Assembly (NCBI GenBank): GCA_947625495.1
Contig: CANQOQ010000002.1
Span: 186,306-220,007, forward strand
Length of the DNA stretch: 33,702 bases
DNA from: Candidatus Gastranaerophilales bacterium
Lineage (GTDB): Bacteria > Cyanobacteriota > Vampirovibrionia > Gastranaerophilales > Gastranaerophilaceae
Direction: 5' to 3'
Under the pieces are notes generated by a model, which did not search any database, was not told where the DNA came from, and saw only the letters and a list, made by a program, of their open reading frames with translations. Numbering within the stretch: position 1 is the stretch's first letter; each line of letters begins with the position of its first letter. A program made the translations under genes and the position numbers. Positions 23,058-32,100 of the stretch are shown one piece after another.

Positions 23058-23086
23058 TTTGTGCCTAAAATTAATTTGAATATAAT
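23058..23086 (+). promoter_or_regulatory. Promoter of leader copy 2
   Basis: TTTGTG (23058-23063), 17 nt, TATAAT (23081-23086). The same sequence recurs at 24805-24833. Confidence 0.55.
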
Positions 23087-23092
23087 ATATAA

Positions 23093-23252
23093 ATTTTATA
23101 AAAAACTGAGAATATTTAATGAAGCTGCATAAAAATTGCAGTGTAAATATTTTTCTAAAAATGCGGTTAAAATCAAGTTTTAACCAAAATGCAGTTACGA
23201 CGCCCAAAAGACGCCAATATTTTGGCGCAAAAAAACAGAAAGGAAGTTTATT
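23093..23252 (+). ncRNA. Structured 5' leader, copy 2
   Basis: An untranslated leader of about 160 nt before copy D. H1 CTGCA/TGCAG (23125-23129/23137-23141), H2 GGTTAAAA/TTTTAACC (23165-23172/23178-23185), H3 CGCCAA/TTGGCG with loop TATT (23212-23217/23222-23227), then AGAAAGGAAG as ribosome-binding site. It has no T run after H3, so it is not a plain terminator; H3 lies close enough to influence ribosome access. Confidence 0.7.
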
Positions 23253-23747
23253 ATGGAACAAAATAAAATTTTAAATGAAACACCGGAGCAAATTGTTTTA
23301 ACTCCTAACCCAAGAAGAATTGAAATTAATCATGTACATCCTGCAAGAGCATACGGACTTTTTGATTCAGAAACAGGCACGCAGGTCAGTGAGTTTAAAA
23401 AAGGTACAGATGGTAAAGTTGAATTTGCCAACTTAGAGCCAAGCAAGCACTATGACGTCGGAGCTATTGAAGGAATGGGAGATGAAAAACCTCAATTTAC
23501 AATTGCGTGGACTCCCCACATGAAAGATGATACAGAAACTATATTAAAAAATTCACATAACCTGCCTGTAATATATCCTCAAGCCTATACAATAAAAGAT
23601 AACGGCAGCAATTCCAACAACACTTTTGATATAGCAGATTATAAAGGTAATACGGTAGGTCAAGTTATGAATTTATCTCAGACAGGCGATAAACCTAAAA
23701 TCCGTGGTATTTGGTCGTTAAAAATAAAAGACGACACTCAAAAATAA
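23253..23747 (+). CDS. Island paralogue family protein, copy D
   Basis: A 164-residue family member: FLN is replaced by ILNETPEQIVLTPNPRRIEI, then AYGLFDSETGTQVSEFKKGT, ANLEPSKHYDVGAIEGMGDE and the C-terminus NLSQTGDKP..LKIKDDTQK. It is more diverged at both ends than A-C. It is expressed from the long structured leader, unlike copies A-C, which have short upstream regions. It ends at a variant terminator and faces the hydrolase gene at 23866. Function unknown. Confidence 0.85.
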   Translation: MEQNKILNETPEQIVLTPNPRRIEINHVHPARAYGLFDSETGTQVSEFKKGTDGKVEFANLEPSKHYDVGAIEGMGDEKPQFTIAWTPHMKDDTETILKNSHNLPVIYPQAYTIKDNGSNSNNTFDIADYKGNTVGQVMNLSQTGDKPKIRGIWSLKIKDDTQK

Positions 23748-23774
23748 CAGGCATGGCACAAGTCAGATAACAAA

Positions 23775-23801
23775 AAAAAACACCCCATTGGGGTGTTTTT
23801 T
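23775..23801 (+). terminator. Family-type terminator, AC/GT variant
   Basis: AAAAAACACCCC, loop ATT, GGGGTGTTTTTT. Compared with the others the G-C pair of AAAAGC is replaced by A-T, keeping the stem. Confidence 0.85.
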
Positions 23802-23865
23802 GTTTTGCGGATTTTCAATTTTGAACATGAATTTATATTTTAAATAGATTACCAAAAATAAATTT

Positions 23866-24672
23866 TCAATTTATTTCTTTGATGAACTCCATTATTTTAA
23901 CGAGCGAATTTTCATTATAATTATGAGTATCATTATTAACAAGTACAAGTTTAACTTTTTTATTTTTACTTGCATTTTTTAATGCCATTTCATAAGGGAT
24001 TAATTCATCATCTTTTGAATGAGTAATTAGAATAGGTTCGGTTATTTTATCTATTCTTGAATATGTATTAAAATTTTGGAAGAAAGGTACTATATAAACG
24101 ATATTAGAAAAGAAATCAGAGTGAGTAAGTCTTTTTAAGACTACTTTGCCCATATCTTGAATATTAGTAAAGGTGCTTTGAAAAATAACTGCTTTAAATT
24201 CATTCTCATTAGCTATTTTAGATGTAACACCACCGCCAATGGATAATCCCCATAATATTATATCTTTATCGGGAGTATTTTTTTCTTTATTTAAATAGTT
24301 TACTGCTCCTCTTAAATCGTTATACAATCCGTTTTCATAAGGAAAACCGCTGCTGTTGCCGTAGCCTCTGTAATCATAAATGAAAATTCCATACCCTTCT
24401 TGCGCAAAAGGAATAAGCATATCAAAAAAATAACTGATATTACCGCCATTACCGTGAGAAAATAATATTGTTGGCTTGTTTGCCTTTGGTGCAATATACC
24501 AAGCGTTTAATTTTATTCCGTCTTTTGAGTTAAAATATATATTTTCATGCGGATAATCCGAATTATAAACCTCTTTAACAGGATAATAAATATTATTCTG
24601 GCAATATAAAATTATTATTAATATCCCGATTAATACTCCGATTATAATTCGTTTAACTGAAATCTTTTTCAT
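23866..24672 (-). CDS. Membrane-anchored alpha/beta hydrolase
   Basis: A 268-residue protein with one N-terminal hydrophobic segment (about 9-23) and an alpha/beta hydrolase domain. The oxyanion region is SHGNGGN (72-78); the nucleophile is S144 in GLSIGGG; the acid is D221 or D222 (SKDDELIP) and the histidine H250 (NDTHNYN). The YDYRGYGNSSG block (about 99-109) is typical of the ABHD13/17-Bem46-like esterases. Substrate unknown, probably an acyl ester at the membrane surface. GAAGGG upstream serves as ribosome-binding site. It is convergent with copy D, and its upstream region is homologous to that of the EEP gene. Confidence 0.9.
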   Translation of the reverse strand: MKKISVKRIIIGVLIGILIIILYCQNNIYYPVKEVYNSDYPHENIYFNSKDGIKLNAWYIAPKANKPTILFSHGNGGNISYFFDMLIPFAQEGYGIFIYDYRGYGNSSGFPYENGLYNDLRGAVNYLNKEKNTPDKDIILWGLSIGGGVTSKIANENEFKAVIFQSTFTNIQDMGKVVLKRLTHSDFFSNIVYIVPFFQNFNTYSRIDKITEPILITHSKDDELIPYEMALKNASKNKKVKLVLVNNDTHNYNENSLVKIMEFIKEIN

Positions 24673-24804
24673 AAAGTTAAAATACCCTTCTATATTTATT
24701 TTATAACTTTTCAGCTAAAGCAATTTGGGGAAATATAAATGTAACAAGGTTTTAATATAGATGTTTATAACTTCAAAAAAACGGGCATTATATTATTACG
24801 TTGA

Positions 24805-24833
24805 TTTGTGCCTAAAATTAATTTGAATATAAT
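24805..24833 (+). promoter_or_regulatory. Promoter of leader copy 3
   Basis: TTTGTG (24805-24810), 17 nt, TATAAT (24828-24833). The surrounding block from AAAACGGGCATT onward is almost identical to that at 23033-23086. Confidence 0.55.
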
Positions 24834-24839
24834 TATAAA

Positions 24840-25005
24840 TTTTATATAAAACTAAGAATATTATATGAAACTGCAAAAAAATTGCAGCAGATATATTTTT
24901 GCCCCTATAAGTGCGATTAAAATCAGCAAATTTTAACCACAATATATTTACGATGCTCAAAAGACACCAATATTTTGGTGTAAAAAACAGAAAGGACTTT
25001 TTACT
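24840..25005 (+). ncRNA. Structured 5' leader, copy 3
   Basis: An untranslated leader before copy E. H1 CTGCAA/TTGCAG (24871-24876/24882-24887), H2 GATTAAAA/TTTTAACC with one mismatch (24915-24922/24931-24938), H3 CACCAA/TTGGTG with loop TATT (24965-24970/24975-24980). In H3 the second pair is A-T where copy 2 has G-C and copy 1 G-T. AGAAAGGA follows. The 24673-25005 gap contains only the hydrolase promoter region and this leader. Confidence 0.7.
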
Positions 25006-25497
25006 ATGAACGAAAATAAATTTTTGAATGAATCGCCTGAACAAGTTGTTGTAATACCTTCTCCAAGAACAATTATAATAAATGGTGCCAATGCAGAAAG
25101 AGCATACGGACTTTTTGATTCTGAAACAGGCACGCAAGTCACGGGGTTTAAAAAAGATGCAGATGGAAAAGTTGAATTTGCAGGCTTAGACCCAAGCAAA
25201 CACTATGATGTGGGAGCTATTGAAGGTATGGGAGATGAAAAACCTTATTTCGCAATAAAATGGACAGTACCTATGCGTGATGATACAGACACTATATTAA
25301 AAAATTCCGGTAACTTGCCTGTAGAATATCCACAAACCTATGTAATAATAGATAACAATAATAAAAAAAATGTATTTGATTTAGCAGATAATACTGGCGA
25401 TAAAGTAGGAGAAGTTGCAAAATTATCCCCTGCAGGCGATAAACCTAAATTTCAAATAGCGTGGACTTTCTCAATGAAAGACGACACACAAAAATAA
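25006..25497 (+). CDS. Island paralogue family protein, copy E
   Basis: A 163-residue family member: FLNESPEQVVVIPSPRTIII, AYGLFDSETGTQVTGFKKDA, AGLDPSKHYDVGAIEGMGDE, middle IIDNNNKKNVFDLADN as in copy A, C-terminus KLSPAGDKPKFQIAWTFSM as in copy B. The mixture of A-like and B-like segments suggests recombination between copies. It is expressed from leader copy 3 and is the last island gene before lepA. Function unknown. Confidence 0.85.
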   Translation: MNENKFLNESPEQVVVIPSPRTIIINGANAERAYGLFDSETGTQVTGFKKDADGKVEFAGLDPSKHYDVGAIEGMGDEKPYFAIKWTVPMRDDTDTILKNSGNLPVEYPQTYVIIDNNNKKNVFDLADNTGDKVGEVAKLSPAGDKPKFQIAWTFSMKDDTQK

Positions 25498-25518
25498 AAA
25501 ATTTGGAACAAAGTTGAT

Positions 25519-25546
25519 AAAAAGCACCCTCAATAGGGTGCTTTTT
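25519..25546 (+). terminator. Family-type intrinsic terminator
   Basis: AAAAAGCACCCT, loop CAAT, AGGGTGCTTTTT: a 12-bp stem after copy E, separating the island from lepA. Confidence 0.88.
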
Positions 25547-25560
25547 GTTTCTTTAAATTA

Positions 25561-25589
25561 TTGGCAAAAGGTTATTTCTGTAATAGACT
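25561..25589 (+). promoter_or_regulatory. lepA promoter
   Basis: TTGGCA (25561-25566), 17 nt, TAGACT (25584-25589), 6 nt to the ATG, no Shine-Dalgarno sequence. Confidence 0.5.
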
Positions 25590-25595
25590 AAAAAT

Positions 25596-27398
25596 ATGAA
25601 GTACATAGATAATGTAAGAAATTTTTGTATTATAGCACATATTGACCATGGCAAATCAACGCTTGCGGATAGACTTTTGGAAAAAACAGGCACGATAGCG
25701 CAGCGTGATATGCAGGATCAGCTGCTTGACTCAATGGATATAGAGCGTGAAAGAGGAATAACCATTAAATTAAATGCCGCAAGAATGAGCTACAAAGCTA
25801 AAAACGGCAAAGAATACGAGCTTAATTTAATAGATACTCCGGGGCACGTAGATTTTTCTTATGAAGTATCAAGGTCATTAGCTGCATGTGAAGGTGCATT
25901 ATTAATTGTTGATGCAACGCAAGGTGTTGAAGCGCAGACCTTATCAAATGTTTATCTTGCTATAGAGCAGAATTTAGAGATAATTCCCGTTATTAATAAA
26001 ATAGACTTGCCTTCTGCCGATGTTGAGAGGGTAAGAGAAGAAATTGAAGAAGTATTGGGGATTGACGCTTCTATGGCAATACCTGTAAGTGCTAAAGAGG
26101 GAACGGGGATAGAAGATGTACTCAAGGCTGTTGTAGAATTTGTTCCACCTCCTGTAGATACATCGGATAAGCCTTTAAGAGCATTGGTTTTTGACAGTGC
26201 TTATGACCAATATTTAGGAACTTTATGTTTCTTTAAAGTGGTAGACGGCGGAATCAAGCTGGGCGACAAGATTAAGTTTATGGCGTCTGGTAAAGAATAT
26301 GAGGTAACGGAGCTGGGTTACTTAAATCCAAACAGAGTTCCCGTAAAAGAACTTAAAACGGGCGATGTTGGTTATATGGGCTGTTCTATTAAAGAAATAA
26401 CAAGGTTTGTGGGAGATACCATAACCCACGTGGAAAATGGTGCGAAAGAGCCGCTGGCAGGATATAAAGAAGCACTGCCAATGGTGTTTTCAGGCATGTA
26501 TCCCGTTGATAATGACCAGTATCAAGACTTAAAAGAAGCGCTTGAAAAATTAAAACTTAATGATTCAAGTATTACTTTTGAACCTGAAACATCCTCAGCT
26601 TTGGGGTTTGGTTTCAGGTGCGGTTTTTTGGGTATGCTTCACATGGAAATAGCACAGGAAAGGCTTGAAAGAGAATATAATCTTACTCTTGTAACTACAG
26701 CACCCAGTGTTATATATAAAGTTCACAAAACAAACGGCGAAGTAATAGATATTGATAACCCTGCAAACCTTCCTGATGCACAGTATAGAGAGTATATTGA
26801 AGAACCTTATGTGAAAGTTACCATAATAACTCCAAATGATTACGTCGGGTTATTAATGGAGCTTGCGCAGTCAAAACGGGGAATATTTAACAATATGACT
26901 TATCTGGATAAAATCAGGGTATCGTTGCATTATGAACTCCCGCTGAGCGAGATTATTACGGATTTTTATGACCAGTTAAAATCACGCTCCAAAGGTTATG
27001 CAAGTATGGATTATGAATTCAGCGATTATAAACGCTCTGATTTAGTTAAACTGGATATACTTCTTGCAGGCGAGGTAGTTGACGCTTTAAGTGCTATAGT
27101 GCATAAAGACAGTGCATTCTATATAGGACAGAAATTGACGTCCAAATTAAAGGATATTATTCCGAGACAGTTGTTTGAAGTGGCGATTCAAGCGGCAATA
27201 GGCGGCAGAATAATAGCCAGAACAAATATAAAAGCGCTGAGAAAAAGCGTGCTTGATAAATGTTACGGCGGTGATATAACTCGTAAAAGAAAACTTCTCG
27301 AAAAGCAAAAGCGCGGTAAAAAGCGTATGAAGGCTGTAGGAAAAGTTGAAGTTCCGCAGGAAGCATTTATGGCAGTGTTAAGTTTGAATGAAGATTAG
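25596..27398 (+). CDS. lepA: Elongation factor 4 (LepA)
   Basis: A 600-residue translational GTPase that acts on ribosomes in initiation, assembly and stress. G1 is AHIDHGKST (14-22), then [20 protein letters not shown] and [11 protein letters not shown]; domain II, the EF-G-like domains and the LepA-specific C-terminal domain follow ([20 protein letters not shown], the basic [17 protein letters not shown], then [14 protein letters not shown]). Length is standard. It is likely a leaderless message or weakly initiated, because no ribosome-binding site precedes the ATG. It is followed after 10 nt by glgC. Confidence 0.97.
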   Translation: MKYIDNVRNFCIIAHIDHGKSTLADRLLEKTGTIAQRDMQDQLLDSMDIERERGITIKLNAARMSYKAKNGKEYELNLIDTPGHVDFSYEVSRSLAACEGALLIVDATQGVEAQTLSNVYLAIEQNLEIIPVINKIDLPSADVERVREEIEEVLGIDASMAIPVSAKEGTGIEDVLKAVVEFVPPPVDTSDKPLRALVFDSAYDQYLGTLCFFKVVDGGIKLGDKIKFMASGKEYEVTELGYLNPNRVPVKELKTGDVGYMGCSIKEITRFVGDTITHVENGAKEPLAGYKEALPMVFSGMYPVDNDQYQDLKEALEKLKLNDSSITFEPETSSALGFGFRCGFLGMLHMEIAQERLEREYNLTLVTTAPSVIYKVHKTNGEVIDIDNPANLPDAQYREYIEEPYVKVTIITPNDYVGLLMELAQSKRGIFNNMTYLDKIRVSLHYELPLSEIITDFYDQLKSRSKGYASMDYEFSDYKRSDLVKLDILLAGEVVDALSAIVHKDSAFYIGQKLTSKLKDIIPRQLFEVAIQAAIGGRIIARTNIKALRKSVLDKCYGGDITRKRKLLEKQKRGKKRMKAVGKVEVPQEAFMAVLSLNED

Positions 27399-27408
27399 GA
27401 GGTAAATT

Positions 27409-28644
27409 TTGGCTCTTGATACAGCACTTGTTATGATTTTAGCAGGCGGAGAAGGCAAAAGACTTTATCCCTTAACAAGAGACAGAGCGAAACCTGCCGT
27501 TCCGTTCGGCGGAAGGTACAGAATTATTGATTTTGTTATAAATAATTTCATTAATTCGGGGTTTTATAAAATAAAAATCCTTACCCAGTACAAATCCGAT
27601 TCTTTAAATCAGCATATAGCAAGAAGCTGGCCCGTATCTCCAATATTGGGGCAGTATATAGATTTAGTCCCTGCACAAATGAGGACGGACGGAAACTGGT
27701 ATCAGGGTACTGCCGATGCTGTATATCAAAATCTGACTCATATTAAAGATGAAAACCCTAAACACGTTTGTGTTTTTGGCGGCGATCATATCTACAGAAT
27801 GGACGTCTCACAAATGATGAGGTTCCATAAAAAACAAAACGCTCAATTAACAATATCCGCTATACCGATTCCGATATCAGAAGCAAGTGAGTTCGGCATA
27901 ATAGAGGTTGATGAAGAATGGCGCTTAACAGGGTTTCAGGAAAAACCAAAGACACCGCCAAAACCAATCCCCGACAGACCCGATATGTGCTTGGCTTCTA
28001 TGGGAAATTATATATTTGAAACTGTTGACCTTGTCGAAGAAGTAACTCAAGATGCAAACAACCCCGATTCAAACCATGATTTCGGCAAAAATATAATTCC
28101 TAAAATGCTCAATGACGGTAAAAGGATTTATGTTTATGATTTTTCTCAAAACGAATTTACGGGTATGACAGCGTCAGAGAGGGGATATTGGAGAGATGTC
28201 GGAAGTATAGACAGCTATTGGCAGGCTAATATGGATTTACTTGATTCTGAACCTGAATTAAATCTTTATTCTACCGAATGGCCGTTAAGAACATATAACT
28301 ATAATTTTCCGCCTGCTAAGTTTCTCTGGCAAGAAGGCGACAGAGTGGGTATGGCAACAAATTCTTTGGTGTCTGAAGGCTGTATAATATCGGGCGGAAG
28401 TATTTCAAGATGTGTACTTTCTCCTATGGTAAGAATAAACAGTTATTCAAATGTAACTGATTCTATATTAATGGAAAATGTGAATGTCGGAAGATACTCA
28501 GAAATAAGAAAAGCCATTGTAGATAAGAATGTTGTTATTCCGCCTTATACAAAAATTGGGATAGACCCTGAGGAAGACAGAAGAAGGGGATTTATTGTTT
28601 CAAACGGCGGAGTTTGCGTTGTACCAAAGGGAGCTAAATTATGA
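27409..28644 (+). CDS. glgC: Glucose-1-phosphate adenylyltransferase (TTG start)
   Basis: A 411-residue enzyme that makes ADP-glucose from ATP and glucose-1-phosphate for glycogen synthesis. The nucleotidyltransferase domain has [20 protein letters not shown] (about 12-31), [12 protein letters not shown], the [12 protein letters not shown] motif and HIYRMD. The C-terminal left-handed beta-helix region starts near 290 ([22 protein letters not shown]). Translation starts at TTG 27409 behind AGGAGG, giving [10 protein letters not shown]. The 3' end overlaps the thioredoxin gene by four bases (ATGA). Confidence 0.96.
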   Translation: MALDTALVMILAGGEGKRLYPLTRDRAKPAVPFGGRYRIIDFVINNFINSGFYKIKILTQYKSDSLNQHIARSWPVSPILGQYIDLVPAQMRTDGNWYQGTADAVYQNLTHIKDENPKHVCVFGGDHIYRMDVSQMMRFHKKQNAQLTISAIPIPISEASEFGIIEVDEEWRLTGFQEKPKTPPKPIPDRPDMCLASMGNYIFETVDLVEEVTQDANNPDSNHDFGKNIIPKMLNDGKRIYVYDFSQNEFTGMTASERGYWRDVGSIDSYWQANMDLLDSEPELNLYSTEWPLRTYNYNFPPAKFLWQEGDRVGMATNSLVSEGCIISGGSISRCVLSPMVRINSYSNVTDSILMENVNVGRYSEIRKAIVDKNVVIPPYTKIGIDPEEDRRRGFIVSNGGVCVVPKGAKL

Positions 28645-29138
28645 AAAAGAAATTTTATATAATATTTTCGCTTGTCCTGATTTGTGTAATAGTAGTTTGC
28701 GCTTATTTTATATTTTCTTTGAAAAATAACAGTGAAAATATCGGTCAGCAAAGAGTTCAGAATAACTTAAACGCTCCGATTGAAATACCTGATGAAGGAA
28801 TAGTGAAGTTTGATGAAGCTAAAGATTATGATAAGCCTGTTATAGTGATGTTTTATGTGGATTGGTGCGGATATTGCAGAAGGTTTATGCCGATTTTCGG
28901 TCAAATGGCAAAAAAATACGAAAAAGATTTTACTTTTGCCGTTGTTAATTGTGACCTTCTTATAAATGAAAATCTTGTTAAAAAATACCATGTAGCAGCA
29001 CTTCCTTCTTTATACATTGTTGATAAAAAATTAAATCATACTTTTACAATGAATATGGCTTCAAGCAGTGATGTTAAAATCTTTGAAGAAGAAGCCGATA
29101 ACTTTATTAAACTGAAAAAGAAAATTAATTTAAAATAA
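28641..29138 (+). CDS. Membrane-anchored thioredoxin-like protein
   Basis: A 165-residue protein with an N-terminal hydrophobic segment (about 5-26) and a thioredoxin domain facing the periplasm. The active site is W75-C76-G77-Y78-C79 and the cis-proline is in [10 protein letters not shown]. The WCGYC pair is that of TlpA/thioredoxin-like reductases or of DsbD-C-terminal-type domains, so a thiol-disulfide role in the envelope is likely. It overlaps glgC by ATGA, so the two are translationally coupled, an unusual pairing of glycogen synthesis with envelope redox. It ends at a bidirectional terminator. Confidence 0.9.
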   Translation: MKKKFYIIFSLVLICVIVVCAYFIFSLKNNSENIGQQRVQNNLNAPIEIPDEGIVKFDEAKDYDKPVIVMFYVDWCGYCRRFMPIFGQMAKKYEKDFTFAVVNCDLLINENLVKKYHVAALPSLYIVDKKLNHTFTMNMASSSDVKIFEEEADNFIKLKKKINLK

Positions 29139-29165
29139 AAAAAGCTCCTTAATAGGAGCTTTTTT
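29138..29165. terminator. Bidirectional intrinsic terminator
   Basis: AAAAAAGCTCCT, loop TAAT, AGGAGCTTTTTT: a perfect 12-bp stem with A and T flanks between the convergent thioredoxin and autotransporter genes. Confidence 0.92.
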
Positions 29166-29181
29166 ATTTATCAAATGGGGA

Positions 29182-32100
29182 TTAAATTATATTATTTTTA
29201 TAATCCGAATTAGCTTTGATGTATTTTTTCTCGTCTGTAGAGTTAGCATGTTTAGGTTGAGAAGAACCTAAAGTCCACCTTACACCTGCTTGAAGTCCTA
29301 CACCGTTTCTGCCGCCTGAAGTAAAGAAGGTTTGGAAGAAGCCTGTTAATCTTTCGCCCCAAGTCTTTCTTATACCTATACCGTATTTAACAAACGGTTT
29401 AACGCTTAATTCGGGGAGTGTAGCATCGCTTGCTTTGAATTGTGTTTTATCCATAACATTCCAAACAACGCTGACTCCCATATAAGGCTGCCAGCCGTTA
29501 TTTAAGTTACCGATAAATTTCAATCCCGGTTCAAATTGAATAGCATTTAGAGGGTCTGAATTTATTCTTACCCCTGCAGCGTTTGTATAATCAAATGTAT
29601 TAACAAACGAATAAGACATCATATAGCTTGGCTGGATGATGAATTTACCGTCAGCAAGTTCCCAGTTATAACCCGTTTTTGCTGCTATACCTGACATTAA
29701 GAGAGTAAAATCATCATTACCGTACATAGTATCGGCACTTGCTACGTTTGAACCGACGTTAGCCGTTAACCCTGCAAAGAAGTTATCTTTATATGCCATA
29801 CCGACTAAACCTAATGTAGCACCGTTTTGATAAATACTAATTCCGTCATAAGCCTGATGTGAACCGTTGTAACCCAAATAAACGCCAAACATACCGTCCC
29901 AGCCGTTACCGAGTTCCATAAGTTCTGAATCAGCGCCGAAAAATGAACCCCATGCTACGTTTGATACTTTCGGCCCATTCTTAAGTTTAACGTTTTCAAA
30001 AGTTGCATAAGGTCTTAACCAAGCGGATGTATTATCGTATGGTGTGTTTGTCGGGTCAAATACAAGATTGGAATCTGCTGCCGCATATTTGTTTCTGTAT
30101 TTCATTGCTTGACGTTGAGATTTAGTCATCAGCATATACATATCCATATTGCGGAAGGCTTCATCATAAGAGTTTAATTGGTTCAAATAACCGCCGAGTT
30201 GTGCTGCAACGGGAGCCGCCATAATTGAAGGGTTTACGTTATCATAACCGCTGCCGCCCCGTTCAAAGTTTAACATTGCAGAATCAGGGTCATAAGTTGC
30301 ATTATATTTATAAATAGGAGAATATACCATCTCTCCGCCCGTATATTGAATTGCACCTGCAAGTTGTGATTTTACCGCTTCATCGGTATTTTCGGCTATT
30401 GGTGAAATAGAGAAGGTTTGTGCTGTTGTCGGCTCTAAAATATTTATATTTGAAATGTTTATTTTATGACCGTTATCACTAAATTTATTTGCGGAAATGG
30501 TATCCATTGTTTCTTCCGCAAAGTTACCGTCAAGCATTAAGTTCATATCTTGATTAAGTGTAAGGTTTCCGAGGTTTGTATCCTGAATGGAAGCATTTTG
30601 TAAACTTAATGCACCACCTTCTGCCGTAAAGGATTCTGCTTTTGATATATCTGCAGACTGTCCGAGAGTTAAAGTGCCTTTACTTAAATTTAATTTATTT
30701 CCTTCTATGGTGCTATTTAATGTTGTATCACCGACAATACCAGTTGTTCCGTTACCTGTTATTTTATCATTCAATGTAACGTTAGAAAGATTTACGTTTC
30801 CTTCATTTTCAACGGCTGTTCCGTTTGCGAAACCGCTGACTTCAATATCTGCAAGATTTAAGGTTGCACCTGATTCAACTTTTGCACCTTCCTGATTGTT
30901 ACCTTGAAGCGTGTTTCCACCGCCGTTAACTGTTAAATTACCGCTCTTGAGTGTGCCTAAACTTTCAGACGCTTTTTCATCACTCGACATCTGATAAACG
31001 CCTGAACCGATTCCTCCTGAGACCTCTTTAACAGCACTTTCTACGCTATTAATTTCTTTGGATTTTAACTTACCGTCACTTGAATCATAACTGAGGAAGT
31101 TATCTTTGTTTTCGCCAAGAACAAGCTCCACGTCATCAGCTAAAGATATTTTATCTTTTAGTACATTGGATATTTCATATTCCGTATCAGATTTTTTTGT
31201 CAAATCTATTTTTGACAGCTTAATGGTACCTTGAACTTTTTCTGTTGTTGAAGCAAGTTTATCATTCCAATCAACTTCTATATTAACACTATCTTCTAAT
31301 GCTACATTTAAATTCTGTAAAACCGATGAATCAGTTTTTTCGTTAATCAAGCTTATTGTTGAGCCGTTTTTAGCATTAAGTGCGGAAGCACTGTCAAATA
31401 GGTTTCCGCTTTCCCCCATTGAAAGTTTTGCACCTTTTTCAATATTTACGGTACCATTCAGTGTATTTTGAACATTTGAAATAACATCGCCGTTTATATT
31501 TACTGTGCCGTTTCCTGAAATAACCTGTGCAATAGTACCGCCCGTAATATTGTATGTTCCTTTATTTTCAACTTCTCCTTTTATGTTATCGGCAGAAGAA
31601 GTCAAATTGCCGCTTGAAATCTCAACTTTCTGTGAAATTAAAGCATTATTTGTAACATCACCTTGAATTTTGGTTAAACCGCCCTCTTTGGGGTTATTTT
31701 CATCATCAGTGGAACTGATTTCATATTCATTAGTACCGCCTGTTAAAATTAAAGTGCCGTAGTTATGAATTTTTTTATCTGCAATGTTAATATTATCTAA
31801 ATTAGTTGTGAAAATACCGTTTTCAGCGTCTCCTTCTTTTTCAATAACAAGAGTTTTCTGTGTTATTTTGGCGTTATTGGTAACATTGCCTAATATTCCC
31901 GTGGTGCCGTTTCCTTTAATATTTTGTTTAAGTTCTCCGCCCCAAAGAGCTAAATCACCGTCATTGGTTACTTCGCTTGTAAGCTTGTCTGCTTTAACAT
32001 CCGCAGTACCCGAACTTGCTATATTTAAGGCTCCCGTTATTAATCCGCTTTCTTTTGCTTCTAAAGCGCCCTTAACATTAATTTCTTTTTGGGTAATTGT

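Noticed and set aside
12383-25005. Spaced leader copies as a CRISPR or integron array
   Set aside because: The repeats are ~165 nt, kilobases apart and each precedes a gene; no short regular repeats, cas genes or integrase are present.
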